In this document: positions 43,602 to 52,638 of the stretch, piece after piece
Position numbering within the stretch: the stretch's first letter is position 1
Layout of the letters: every line of letters begins with the position of its first letter
Source of the DNA: Mucilaginibacter flavus
GTDB taxonomy: Bacteria > Bacteroidota > Bacteroidia > Sphingobacteriales > Sphingobacteriaceae
Assembly (NCBI RefSeq): GCF_030409315.1
Contig: NZ_JAUFPS010000038.1
Location: 18,545 to 82,544 of the forward strand
Direction of reading: 5' to 3'
Length of the DNA: 64,000 nucleotides
The notes under the pieces: model-generated
Told to the model about the DNA's origin: nothing
Seen by the model: the letters and a program-made list of their open reading frames with translations, nothing else
The model's database searches: none
Translations under genes and position numbers: made by a program

Positions 43602-43768
43602 GAAAATTTGAAAATGCTTTCTACTTACGCGCTCACACCCGCAAAGCAAATGATTTAATGACGTGTGACAAATGACTTAATGACGCAAAGCAAAATGACC
43701 TAATGACGTGCAACAAATGACCTAATGACGCGCAGCAAATGACTAATGACCTAATGACTAATGACCTA
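43602..43768. repeat. TGAC-word array before and inside the terminase gene
   Basis: TTTGAAAATTTGAAAATTTG words, then repeated AATGACCTAATGACG words (43655-43768). The array runs into the terminase large subunit gene, where it is read as MTNDLMTNDLMTNK. Confidence 0.7.
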
Positions 43769-45016
43769 ATGACCAATAAACCAATCACCCCTAAATTTGA
43801 AGTATCTATCCTTTTTGGACAAAATTATAATACCGATGCGCACATCACCGTAAACCAGGGGGGCACAAGCTCGGGCAAAACTTTTGCTATAGAGCAGGTA
43901 TTGTTTTGCCTGGCCTGCCAAACACCCAAGCAGGTAATAACCATTGTTGGGCAGGATATTCCCAACCTTAAAGCGGGCGCCCTGCGTGATGCACAAACTA
44001 TTTACCATGAATCGGCCACGTTAAAGGCGCAGGTAAAAAACTTTAATAAAACCGATAGAATATTTGAGTTTCACAACGGCAGTATCATTGAATTTAAAAG
44101 CTACACCGATGCTCAGGATGCAAAATCGGGCAAGCGCGACTATTTATTTATCAACGAAGCCAATGGCATAAGCTATGCCATATACAATGAACTTGCTTTA
44201 CGCACCCGCAAACGTATTTATATTGATTATAACCCCAACAGTACCTTTTGGGTACATGAACAGGTGTTAGGCAAACCAAACGTACAACTCATCATATCAG
44301 ATCATCGGCACAATCCTTTCCTTGAACAGGGTACGCGCGATAAAATTGAAGCCATTAAAAAAGAAGATGAAGAGCTATGGAAGGTTTATGCCCGCGGCTT
44401 AACCGGCAAAATATCGGGACTGGTGTTTAACAACTGGTATGTTTGCGAACAAATACCAGCTGATGCCCAGCTAATTGCCACGGGTTTGGATTTTGGCTTT
44501 ACCAACGATGAAACCGCCTGCCTGCAGGTATACCGCCAAAACGGCGAACTTTGGGTAAACGAGCTTTTTTACCAAACAGGTTTAACCAATACTGATATTG
44601 CCCGAAAACTAAAATCGGCCAATGTAAGCAGGCAAACCGAAATTATTGCCGATAGCGCCGAACCAAAATCGATAGAAGAGTTTAAGCGCCAGGGATGGTA
44701 CATTAACGGCGCAAAAAAAGGGCCTGATAGTATCAAAAACTCCATTGACATCCTCAAACGTTACCAGGTTAACGTAACCCGTAGTAGCATTAACCTGCGC
44801 AAAGAACTTGAACGTTACAAATGGCGGGTTGACCGTAGCGGCAAAACCATCAACGAGGTGGTAGATTCCTATAATCACCTTATAGATGCCCTACGGTATG
44901 TGGCATTAAACAAACTGAGCTCGGCTGCTAACAATAACAGCAAAGTGAAATCCCGATTGCCATTTATACCAAGAACTATTGGTAAGAGCATTTATGATGA
45001 GCTCATAAAAGGCTGA
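43739..45016 (+). CDS. phage terminase large subunit
   Basis: A 425-residue packaging motor protein. Walker A is GGTSSGKT (about residue 40), Walker B is FINEAN (about 137). The nuclease domain starts about 245: GLDFGFTNDE (first acid), ADSAEPKS, and HLIDALRYV (last acid). It cuts concatemers and drives DNA into the prohead. The first ten residues are the word array (MTNDLMTNDL); the ATG at 43769 (MTNKPITPKF) is the likely ancestral start. Confidence 0.93.
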   Translation: MTNDLMTNDLMTNKPITPKFEVSILFGQNYNTDAHITVNQGGTSSGKTFAIEQVLFCLACQTPKQVITIVGQDIPNLKAGALRDAQTIYHESATLKAQVKNFNKTDRIFEFHNGSIIEFKSYTDAQDAKSGKRDYLFINEANGISYAIYNELALRTRKRIYIDYNPNSTFWVHEQVLGKPNVQLIISDHRHNPFLEQGTRDKIEAIKKEDEELWKVYARGLTGKISGLVFNNWYVCEQIPADAQLIATGLDFGFTNDETACLQVYRQNGELWVNELFYQTGLTNTDIARKLKSANVSRQTEIIADSAEPKSIEEFKRQGWYINGAKKGPDSIKNSIDILKRYQVNVTRSSINLRKELERYKWRVDRSGKTINEVVDSYNHLIDALRYVALNKLSSAANNNSKVKSRLPFIPRTIGKSIYDELIKG

Positions 45017-45017
45017 C

Positions 45018-45140
45018 CCTCCTAAGTCCCCAAAGGGGGAATAAGACTTTAACAGAACAATAGTAACATCCGTCCCCGAAGGTCACCAACTCATTTCAAA
45101 AAGCTCCCCCGTTGGCCAACGGGGGCTGGGGGGCTTGCCA
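45018..45140. repeat. C-rich and G-rich hairpin element
   Basis: CCCTCCTAAGTCCCCAAAGG near the left end; GCTCCCCCGTTGGCCAACGG (GGGGGCTGGGGGGC follows) near the right end. Related elements lie at 59162-59273 and 60660-60712, both of which end just before start codons. Confidence 0.6.
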
Positions 45141-45145
45141 TTTTT

Positions 45146-45853
45146 ATGATTGAAAAAACACTAAAAACAATGCGTGGAAAATTGCGGGTTAAAATACCAA
45201 CGCAATTGACAGATGTAAGCCTGGGCCAGATGATGGCTATGCAGACTAAAACTAATTTAACTGATATTGAGGCCATCAGCATCCTATCGGGGATAGCTAT
45301 TGACGAATTACAACAGGTAAAAGATGTAAGCGATTTCCATGCTTTTGGCGATGCGGTACTGGCCTTATCCTACCAGATTAAATATCTGTATAACAGCGAT
45401 GCCATACCCAAACAAGTCAACTTTTCGCTACCAAAAAGCAATCGCACAAAAACAGTAAAAGTGATGCAAAACCTGGCTATTGAGCCCGCGGGCGCGTTTA
45501 TGGCCGTACGGGAAATTATCGCCGATGAAGTAAACAACCATATTAAGCAAGTTGGTGAGGATAATTGGCAGGAGAGTTTTAACCCATCCTTAAATACCTG
45601 TTGCCAGGTTTTAGCGCATTACTTTTTTTGCAAAGCAACCGGTAAAAAATATAACGAATACGAAGTTGAAGAATTTATGAGCCAGGTAAAAAACATGCGG
45701 GTAACGGAGGCACTGCCCATAGCCAAACATTTTTTTACCTGTTATCCCAGCTTATCCATACCGAAAACCAGCTTCTGGCTTCGCCTGCAACGGCTTTGGA
45801 AAAACGGGCCGGCATCCAGTCGTTCGAGAAATTTAAGTACATCAACACCATAA
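45146..45853 (+). CDS. phage tail chaperone-like protein, frame 1
   Basis: A 235-residue protein as read. The first 195 residues look coherent: TDVSLGQMMAMQTKTNLTDIEAISILSGIA (trimmed) and VLALSYQIKYLYN are helical motifs like those of tail assembly chaperones. After a run of seven T (45730-45736) this frame gives an unlikely tail rich in S/R/T, while the -1 frame continues with sensible sequence for 86 codons (to 45996). So the true product is probably a 283-residue frameshift fusion. It lies 7 kb before the tape measure rather than next to it. Confidence 0.7.
   Translation: MIEKTLKTMRGKLRVKIPTQLTDVSLGQMMAMQTKTNLTDIEAISILSGIAIDELQQVKDVSDFHAFGDAVLALSYQIKYLYNSDAIPKQVNFSLPKSNRTKTVKVMQNLAIEPAGAFMAVREIIADEVNNHIKQVGEDNWQESFNPSLNTCCQVLAHYFFCKATGKKYNEYEVEEFMSQVKNMRVTEALPIAKHFFTCYPSLSIPKTSFWLRLQRLWKNGPASSRSRNLSTSTP
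45730..45736 (+). promoter_or_regulatory. slippery heptamer T TTT TTT
   Basis: Seven T residues, in phase as T-TTT-TTT in the frame of the 45146 gene: CAT TTT TTT ACC. This is the classic -1 slip pattern. After slipping, the frame reads YLLSQLIHTENQ and continues to 45996. A homopolymer sequencing error is the alternative. Confidence 0.6.
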
Positions 45854-45996
45854 ACTCCCTGGCAGGCGGCGATATCACCAAATGGGATACCATTTTAAAT
45901 ATGCCCTATGAAAGGGTACTCACCAAACTGCTACTCAATAAAACAGAAGCGGAGTATCAGAAAAAGTATATGGAGATGGGGAAGGAAAATTATTGA
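45736..45996 (+). CDS. phage tail chaperone-like protein, -1 frame extension
   Basis: The -1 frame gives 86 codons after the slip, including GIQSFEKFKYINTINSLAGG and ERVLTKLLLNKTEAEYQKKY. An independent TTG start lies at 45796 but no good start signal is seen, so it is better viewed as the second part of a frameshift fusion. Chaperones of this kind (G and GT type) are translated in two forms and help to load the tape measure. Confidence 0.6.
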   Translation, partial: YLLSQLIHTENQLLASPATALEKRAGIQSFEKFKYINTINSLAGGDITKWDTILNMPYERVLTKLLLNKTEAEYQKKYMEMGKENY

Positions 45997-46199
45997 ATTA
46001 TTGAATTATTGAATTATTGAATTATTGAATTATTGAATTATAACAATTTTTCACCTATTCAGCTAAATCTTTTTTGGGGATTCAAGACTAATAACTTGAT
46101 AGTAAATATCTATAAATCAATAATTAAATCCCAATTCAATAACCAATAATTAATTCCCCATTCAATAATTCACTAACTCAATAATTCAATAATTAATTA
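45988..46199. repeat. inverted word arrays (TATTGAATTAT / ATAATTCAATA)
   Basis: The words TTATTGAATTATTGAATT at 45988-46027 recur in complement form at 46098-46199. This is inside the phage operon, between the chaperone-like gene and the next phage gene. Confidence 0.75.
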
Positions 46200-46202
46200 A
46201 AC

Positions 46203-46646
46203 ATGCGTAACCAAATAGAAGCCATTGTACAAACGCTTACGGGTAACCCGTCGTTTGCTTATGGCACACAAAACGAATTAAACACCCTGGCAGATGATGC
46301 CGCTTTTCCTTGTGTATTTATGTATCCGCTGCAACCCATTGAGGTATCGCCGCAGGTAAACGGATCTGTAGATAACACATTTACGGTATACCTCGAATTT
46401 CTGTTCAAAACAGATTTTGGACAATATACCGCCGATAACGAAACCTATGTAAACCAGGCCCTGCAATTAGCTAATGAATTTATTGTAAAGGCCTCACGGT
46501 ACCGCGAAGGCGAAGGTCGTTACTTTAGGGTTAAAGCCGGCTTAAAAGCCAAATGCATGCCGGTTTATAACAAATTTGATGTGAACACCACCGGCATAGG
46601 CTTAACCATTAATCTGGCCACTATGTACTTTGATACATTCGCGTAA
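46203..46646 (+). CDS. phage protein, tail completion-like
   Basis: A 147-residue protein of unknown function. The MRNQIEAIVQTLTGNPSFAY start and CVFMYPLQPIEV beta region, with a TNLATMY-like last strand, resemble small phage tail terminator/completion proteins. The assignment depends on position in the phage operon. Confidence 0.55.
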   Translation: MRNQIEAIVQTLTGNPSFAYGTQNELNTLADDAAFPCVFMYPLQPIEVSPQVNGSVDNTFTVYLEFLFKTDFGQYTADNETYVNQALQLANEFIVKASRYREGEGRYFRVKAGLKAKCMPVYNKFDVNTTGIGLTINLATMYFDTFA

Positions 46647-46686
46647 CCTGTTATTTCCAGTTTAAATTATTCAAATACCCAAATCA

Positions 46687-48795
46687 ATGAGCATAATTGC
46701 AAGTTTTCAATATGAAAATGGCTACTCTGTATTTCCGGATCAAAACGGGGGCGAAATTTCATATGCCGATGTATTCATCGTATTAACAGATAGTATCACT
46801 CACCAGCCCGTTAACGGCAACAACGTGGTAGTAACCTATACCGATGATACCGAAACACACCAGGTAACCATCCCGGGCCAAAGTACCCGTATTTTAGCCA
46901 ATGCCACGTTACAGGATAACCGGTACAATGAGCTTGGCGAGCAAACCCAAAGCTACTACAGAGTTTTGGCCATTGTCTCGGTTTCGGGCGGGCAGGAAGT
47001 GCCGCCCAACCCCACAGTTTGCGATCTGAAGATCAATTTTATCAACATCGATAAACCAGAATCGGCTGTTGGCGCCGGGGATGGGCAAGTAACTATTAAT
47101 GCCTCCTCAACTTATGGCCCTATCCAATACAGCAATGATTTTGGCAGCACATGGCAACTATCACCAACGTTTGCCGGTTTAAGCGGCGGATTAATACAGC
47201 CCCTTGTAAAAGACGCCAACCCGTTGGGATGCACCCAACAAGGATTTATCACTATCCCTACCCTGTCTGATCTGCTCACAAGCGATCCGTCGGTTACGTT
47301 TAATGGTGGCCATGTTTCCAGGTGGAACGCGGCCTTTAACCCAATCGTATTCACCTACCAACGTAAAGACTTTGGGCTAACCGCAGTTAGCCTCGACGGC
47401 GAAAAAGGCTATGCCAGTATTACGGTTAATACACCAATAATCAGTTATGTCACCGGCAAATATTGGGTTAACCCCAATGATTTGGTTTATATTAATGCAG
47501 GTATATACAAAGGGGTTTACCAGGTTGATAAAGTAGGCGGTTTTAACAATATTGTTATTAAAACCGCTTTTGCGGGCAACGCCTCCGGCTTTATCAATAT
47601 CAATAGTATGCGCCCATACTATAAAATCATTACTAAAATTACCTATATAGATCAGCTTACCGGTCGCCAAAATATCATTACGGCAAATAACCGACCCGAT
47701 AGTACGGGACTGGTAAAGGCCGATCTATCCAACTTTTTGCAAAGCCTGCTGCGCCCGGCAGATCGAAGCGATTATACCCAGGCCAATTTCAGGGATACTA
47801 ATTTGAGCGCCAGCTACCAGGTACAATATGCCGAACATTGGGATGATGGTACTACCGACGGCCATACCACAACCTTTGTAAATATGCCACACCCTTATTA
47901 TGTGCTATACGCTGCAAAACAATTGGGCGAGCGCTATGGCGGCAACCTGGCAGCATATGTGCCTTTTGCCAACGTTACCGATACTACCAAACTCGCACGC
48001 TGGGTTACCGATTTTGCCGAACCGGCTTTTTCCATTGGTTATCCTTTTGATATCGGTTTTATTTATAGCGAAGAAATGATTGGCTTACAATTGTATGCCG
48101 AGCTCAGCCTGCTTGATATTAACCGGCAGCCGCTAACAGGTGGCCCCCAGGTTGGCAATTTGCTTAATGAAGATGACTCCTGGCTGTTAAACCAGGATGG
48201 CGGTAAATTTATCATTGCCGATCAAAGCCAGGTAAATATCCCTGTTCCGGAGCAATTGGGACTAAACAGGTTATTGATCAATGGCAGTTTTCCACGCGAG
48301 GCTTTTTACTTTAACATAACGCTTAAGTATGACGATGAGCACGGGGCACACCCTGTAACACAAACTCAGGTATTGAGAATTGATGATGCAGTTGATGACC
48401 AAAGCGTTTATCTGCGCTGGATAGGTTTAAGCGGCAGTTGGAATTACTATCGTTTTGTTTTTAACCAGGAAATTAGCCTTGATGTACAAAACGCGACCAT
48501 CATCAAAAACTTTGTTACCGATTGGGAAAATCAACAAGGGATTGAAGAGGTGATCAGCAAAACAGCCGGTCAAAAAATGAAGGTAATGGCCGAAGACTTG
48601 CTGGTAGCCGATATTAGAGGTTTACAAGCTATTAAATACTCGCCCAAAGTTCAAATGCTGGTAAATAAAAACCCGGTTAAATGGCAAACTATAGTCATTA
48701 ATACGGCAACGTTTAGCGAGTATGAAACCCGTAACGGGCAGGCACCTTTCAGCATCACGTTCAATATGCCGTCAATCAATATCCAAACACAATGA
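46687..48795 (+). CDS. phage tail structural protein with SprB-like repeat
   Basis: A 702-residue protein. The region GDGQVTINASSTYGPIQYSN and the following GGLIQPLVKDANPLGCTQ match the SprB repeat pattern of Bacteroidota surface proteins (a short Ig-like unit with a conserved G-x-I-x-Y-S-x-D-G-like and KDANPLGC end). The rest is beta-rich (TDWENQQGIEE near the end) and fits a large tail or baseplate protein. The repeat is unusual in a phage gene and may mediate surface contact with gliding adhesins. Confidence 0.65.
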   Translation: MSIIASFQYENGYSVFPDQNGGEISYADVFIVLTDSITHQPVNGNNVVVTYTDDTETHQVTIPGQSTRILANATLQDNRYNELGEQTQSYYRVLAIVSVSGGQEVPPNPTVCDLKINFINIDKPESAVGAGDGQVTINASSTYGPIQYSNDFGSTWQLSPTFAGLSGGLIQPLVKDANPLGCTQQGFITIPTLSDLLTSDPSVTFNGGHVSRWNAAFNPIVFTYQRKDFGLTAVSLDGEKGYASITVNTPIISYVTGKYWVNPNDLVYINAGIYKGVYQVDKVGGFNNIVIKTAFAGNASGFININSMRPYYKIITKITYIDQLTGRQNIITANNRPDSTGLVKADLSNFLQSLLRPADRSDYTQANFRDTNLSASYQVQYAEHWDDGTTDGHTTTFVNMPHPYYVLYAAKQLGERYGGNLAAYVPFANVTDTTKLARWVTDFAEPAFSIGYPFDIGFIYSEEMIGLQLYAELSLLDINRQPLTGGPQVGNLLNEDDSWLLNQDGGKFIIADQSQVNIPVPEQLGLNRLLINGSFPREAFYFNITLKYDDEHGAHPVTQTQVLRIDDAVDDQSVYLRWIGLSGSWNYYRFVFNQEISLDVQNATIIKNFVTDWENQQGIEEVISKTAGQKMKVMAEDLLVADIRGLQAIKYSPKVQMLVNKNPVKWQTIVINTATFSEYETRNGQAPFSITFNMPSINIQTQ

Positions 48796-48797
48796 TT

Positions 48798-48975
48798 TTT
48801 GGACTTGGGGATTTTAAGATAAAGGACTTTAAGACTTTTGGACAAAAGAGCAAGGATTTTCATTTATGTAGTACGCTCTTTTTCTGCAGACAGCGAAGCG
48901 AATGACCAATGACGGTACAGCGAAATGACTAATGACAGCGCAGCGAATGACTAATGACAGCGCAGCGAAATGATC
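48798..48975. repeat. GGACTT words and TGAC words
   Basis: GGACTTGGGGATTTTAAGAT words (48806-48845) also occur at 22383-22420. The TGAC words (GAATGACTAATGACAGCG) extend to 48975 and match the words before the terminase gene (43655-43768). Confidence 0.65.
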
Positions 48976-48982
48976 TAACAAA

Positions 48983-51034
48983 ATGGAACAATTACAATTA
49001 TATATAAACGATAGCCTGGTTGACTTGAGCGATGACAGCCCGATTGCGCTCACGTTTCAAATCAACAACCTGGCCGAGGTGAAAAATCAGCAGGGCAACA
49101 CCAGCAATCAATTTAAATTACCGCTCACACAACGCAACAGGCAAATTTTAGGGTTTCCTGACGACATTGCTTTTACCACCAATTTACCATATCAGTACTA
49201 CGATGCCCGCATTATACAGGACGGGCTGGAGATTGTACCCTACGGTATGGCCCAGTTAAATACCATTGAGCAGGATTCGGCCAGTATTACAGTTTTAAGT
49301 GGTAATGTCGACTTTTTTGACGCCCTTGATGTAAAAATTTATGATATGGGCGATAGCAGCACAACCGTAGGCAAACAAAATGCCTTTGGCCCTTACCAAC
49401 ACAACTGGAACCTTGCTACTGTAACCCAATCGCAACTAAACACCGAAGGATATATTTGGCCTGTAGTTGATTATGGTAAAATAGCCACCGACTATAAGAA
49501 TTCGCCACAAATTGATGCACGCTATCAGCGACCGGGCTTCTTTTTAAAAACGGCCATCGATCTTTTTGCGCAAACAGCAGGCTATAAAATTGATCCCGAT
49601 TCTTTTTTACTGAAACAACCCTTATATGATAAACTGATAGTACAGTTTGCAAACGATAATTTTGAGCACAATGTTGATTATCAAACCAACCAGGGCGACC
49701 TGGGTATGCAGGCTTCTTTACGGGATGAAGCAAGGATTGACAGCCCACGAAAAAACGCAACAGTGAATGGGGTCTTTAACTTTAAACAGACTCAAAGCGA
49801 CATCAAAAATCAATTTGACGGCAAAACATTTACTGCAGCAAATGTATTTACAGGTACAGTGCAAGTTGAAGTGCCTAAACTGTACTTACAAGGCGGCTTA
49901 CATGGCGACAATACCAAAGTAGATATTGTTATATACCTGCACACTCCAGATGGCGATTTATCTTACCGTTTAACCTACGAAGTTGAAGAAGGCGATCCGA
50001 GGGCCGGTAGCGATTATGGTAGCGATATGAAAGTTGATCATACTTTTGAATCTCGAAAATTAACCCAGGATATTGATTTTAAACCGGGATATCAGGTAAC
50101 TGTAGGCTTTGAGCTAAGCAAGTGGGCACCGGCTTATTTTACCATATCGGGCGGTACATCTTTAACCATTACCGCTAAAGACAATAACATATTGTACAAC
50201 CAGGATGTGCAGTGTGAACGTATTTTTCCGGATATAACACAAAAAGATTTGCTAAAAGATACCCTGCAGCGTTTCGGAATTATTTGCCAAAGTAACAATA
50301 CCACACGCATGATCACCCTATCTTCGTTCAGGGATATTGTGAACAACATTCCTGTTGCGTATAACTGGACGCAAAAATGCCTTGACCAGGGCAAGACAGT
50401 TGCTTTTCAGTTGGGAAGTTATGCACAAGTGAATACTTTAAGTTACAAGGCCGATGACGCAATCACGGATAAAAAGTTTGGCAACTCGCAAATAAACATC
50501 AACGATAAAACCATGCCCTTAACTGCGGCACTCGTTGAAAGCCAGTTTGCCCCCACCCTTAACCGACCATACATAGGCGGCACCATAGCCCAGATTTTAA
50601 AAGTTGACACCGCTAATGACGATACCGCTATTGATTTTAGTATTAATACCCAGCCCCGCATATTGATTGATCAAAAGATCAATTTACAAAATTTGGAAGG
50701 TAAGCCGTCAATAACCTTTACCGATGGCGGCAGCACGCCGGTTGTTGTAAACGACGTAGTTTCGGTGCCCTATTTTTATAAGCCGGATGCAGATAGTGGT
50801 ATGAGCCTGCTTTGGGATGATTTGCGCAAAGCATATTACCCCGAGCTGGAAAAAATATTACAGCAAACCAAAAAGGTAGTAAGGTATTTTTTACTCACGC
50901 CGAGGGATATTTTAGAACTCAATTTACTCATACCGGTTTACCTGGAGCAAGACAGCTGTTATTATTACATCAATAAAATTGATAGTTGGAGAAAAGGACA
51001 GCCAACTAAAGTAGAGCTGGTTAAACTTGGGTAA
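48983..51034 (+). CDS. phage tail/baseplate protein
   Basis: A 683-residue protein. The beginning (MEQLQLYINDSLVDLSDDSP, then LAEVKNQQGNTSNQFKLPLT) resembles the N-terminus of Bacteroidota phage tail hub proteins; the middle is beta-rich, and the C-terminal SCYYYINKIDSWRKGQPT strand resembles baseplate or hub proteins. No peptidase motif was found. Position before the tape measure gene supports the role. Confidence 0.65.
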   Translation: MEQLQLYINDSLVDLSDDSPIALTFQINNLAEVKNQQGNTSNQFKLPLTQRNRQILGFPDDIAFTTNLPYQYYDARIIQDGLEIVPYGMAQLNTIEQDSASITVLSGNVDFFDALDVKIYDMGDSSTTVGKQNAFGPYQHNWNLATVTQSQLNTEGYIWPVVDYGKIATDYKNSPQIDARYQRPGFFLKTAIDLFAQTAGYKIDPDSFLLKQPLYDKLIVQFANDNFEHNVDYQTNQGDLGMQASLRDEARIDSPRKNATVNGVFNFKQTQSDIKNQFDGKTFTAANVFTGTVQVEVPKLYLQGGLHGDNTKVDIVIYLHTPDGDLSYRLTYEVEEGDPRAGSDYGSDMKVDHTFESRKLTQDIDFKPGYQVTVGFELSKWAPAYFTISGGTSLTITAKDNNILYNQDVQCERIFPDITQKDLLKDTLQRFGIICQSNNTTRMITLSSFRDIVNNIPVAYNWTQKCLDQGKTVAFQLGSYAQVNTLSYKADDAITDKKFGNSQININDKTMPLTAALVESQFAPTLNRPYIGGTIAQILKVDTANDDTAIDFSINTQPRILIDQKINLQNLEGKPSITFTDGGSTPVVVNDVVSVPYFYKPDADSGMSLLWDDLRKAYYPELEKILQQTKKVVRYFLLTPRDILELNLLIPVYLEQDSCYYYINKIDSWRKGQPTKVELVKLG

Positions 51035-51062
51035 ATAATAACCGTTAAATATTTATTTATTA

Positions 51063-51109
51063 TTTGCAATTCCATTATTGATTTATTAGATTTACCAATA
51101 AAATTAGCA
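51063..51109 (+). promoter_or_regulatory. moron promoter 1
   Basis: TTTG (51063-51066), 20 bases, TAGATTTA (51087-51094), then the motif TTTACCAATAAAATTAGCA (51091-51109) that overlaps the -7 box. The same layout is found at 51862-51908. Confidence 0.7.
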
Positions 51110-51147
51110 AACACTTAAACAATCACAAAACTCTTCTGCTTCAATTT

Positions 51148-51720
51148 ATGAAACTATCTAACTTACTTATTTTCTCTGTTTTTTGTATCGGATGTAACCA
51201 GTCTTTTATGGACAAACCCGTTGACAATCGACCGGCTGCCGAATTGGCATTAATAAAAAGGGTTGGGAGTGCCGATTCTGTTTGTGATGCCGCAATAAAT
51301 GATATTAAAAAGAAAGAAGCAATTGATAATGGTAAGACAACTTTGGCAAAATTTATAAGAGATACGTTACATAGTGAGGTTAAAAGTTGGAATGCGACCA
51401 TTTATAAGATGGAACTTAGCAGGTTTGCCGATAGTACAATAGAAGTTACCCTGCTTATACCTAATAAAGGAATGGAACTTAACGAAAAAGTGCCTACCAG
51501 TAATACAATAACACTATTCGCAAAGACTTCATTTAGCAATCTGAGTGTTAAAAACCAACTTGCCGCCATGCAGGTTAATGACAAAGTTTTAGTAAGCGGT
51601 TCTTTTGAAAAAGATGAGTTGGGAAATATTGACGTTAGCACAGACGATATTAACGACAACTACATTTTTACTTCTTTAAAGTTTAATTTCAATATAGAGA
51701 ATATCACTAAAGCAAAATAG
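51148..51720 (+). CDS. moron-like lipoprotein
   Basis: A 190-residue lipoprotein (lipobox FCIGC) in the middle of the phage tail genes. It has its own promoter and a following hairpin. The domain has no known motif, but a secreted lipoprotein is typical of phage genes that alter the host surface (for example to block superinfection). It has no structural phage motif. Confidence 0.65.
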   Translation: MKLSNLLIFSVFCIGCNQSFMDKPVDNRPAAELALIKRVGSADSVCDAAINDIKKKEAIDNGKTTLAKFIRDTLHSEVKSWNATIYKMELSRFADSTIEVTLLIPNKGMELNEKVPTSNTITLFAKTSFSNLSVKNQLAAMQVNDKVLVSGSFEKDELGNIDVSTDDINDNYIFTSLKFNFNIENITKAK

Positions 51721-51735
51721 TAATTATGCTTATGG

Positions 51736-51822
51736 TAGGTGTTTTCACCGCACCACACCGATTCTCTTACAGCACATTGTTAGACGTATTGTGAAAGCAA
51801 GAGCGGTGCGTTGAAAACACCG
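51736..51822. repeat. GGTGTTTTCA inverted repeat
   Basis: GGTGTTTTCACCGCACC and its near complement GGTGCGTTGAAAACACC are 55 bases apart; CTCTT and AAGAG extend the pairing. The loop contains TGTTAGACG. It follows the lipoprotein gene and may end its transcript. Confidence 0.7.
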
Positions 51823-51861
51823 ACCACAAGCTAATACTTGTAATAAATAATTATTTTATTA

Positions 51862-51908
51862 TTTGCGATTAAATTTTTGAATGATTATTTTTACCAATAA
51901 AATTAGCA
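51862..51908 (+). promoter_or_regulatory. moron promoter 2
   Basis: TTTG (51862-51865), 20 bases, TATTTTTA (51886-51893), overlapping the motif TTTACCAATAAAATTAGCA (51890-51908). Same architecture as the first moron promoter. Confidence 0.7.
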
Positions 51909-51919
51909 AAACAACCTAA

Positions 51920-52579
51920 ATGAGCACAAACAATAGTGTGGAACCAAATAATTTTGCGCAACAGGAAAAAAAATTAAATAGCCTCAAAAAAACTATAAAG
52001 CTTAAACGATGGATTATAGGAGGCGGTTTCATTTTATTGGTATCCTGCCTGGTTGTTTTTAATTGGGGCTTAGTAAACCTGGGGCTTTATTATATTTTTA
52101 CCGCAGATCATTTTAAAGAAGGTGACAAAATGTATATAACAGAATCTTTTTATGCCAGCGGTGCAGACCAAGCCGATGCACTCAGACTTATACGTCCGTC
52201 AAAGCAAACAGATATCGACACCATGAACGTTAACGAATTTATGAGAGAAACACTTAAAAAAGAGGTGGATACCACGTTAAAGCCTTTTGCAAAATATTTT
52301 TCTTTTGGCTTTGACAGGCATGATATGGTTAAACAAAACTCGGCATTTATAGGCACATTTGTAAAAGCCAGCCTTGTAAATGCTAAAAGCCCCGATGGCA
52401 AGATTTTTTTAACAATGATGTATATAATTAAGCCTAACAAAAAAGTGTTTCACACAGAAGATGCCGAATATAAACGCCCGATAAGATTGCCACAACCTTA
52501 TACCTTAGCCAATGATAACATCTATGTATACCCTACCTCGGTATCGGCAAAGGAACTTAAAACATTTTCAGGGTTATAA
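51920..52579 (+). CDS. moron-like membrane protein
   Basis: A 219-residue protein with one membrane helix (WIIGGGFILLVSCLVVFNW, about residues 31-49) and a soluble C-terminal domain. Its own promoter and a terminator isolate it within the phage operon. No motif known. With the lipoprotein gene it forms a two-gene accessory cassette between tail genes. Confidence 0.65.
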   Translation: MSTNNSVEPNNFAQQEKKLNSLKKTIKLKRWIIGGGFILLVSCLVVFNWGLVNLGLYYIFTADHFKEGDKMYITESFYASGADQADALRLIRPSKQTDIDTMNVNEFMRETLKKEVDTTLKPFAKYFSFGFDRHDMVKQNSAFIGTFVKASLVNAKSPDGKIFLTMMYIIKPNKKVFHTEDAEYKRPIRLPQPYTLANDNIYVYPTSVSAKELKTFSGL

Positions 52580-52599
52580 AAAAGCTTCGGCTTTTTTTT
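52578..52599 (+). terminator. intrinsic terminator with TTCG loop
   Basis: AAAAAAGC-TTCG-GCTTTTTTTT. It overlaps the stop codon of the preceding gene. The TTCG tetraloop gives high stability. Confidence 0.88.
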
Positions 52600-52638
52600 G
52601 ATCTAAATTATTCCAATTAGCATATAAATCATAAAAAC

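Noticed and set aside
45797..45805. Slip at G AAA AAC as the frameshift site
   Set aside because: It is less ideal than T TTT TTT, and the upstream site gives a better protein sequence over the whole overlap.
51770..51790. Integron attC site
   Set aside because: Only one core (GTTAGAC) is visible; the complementary core at the other end is not found.
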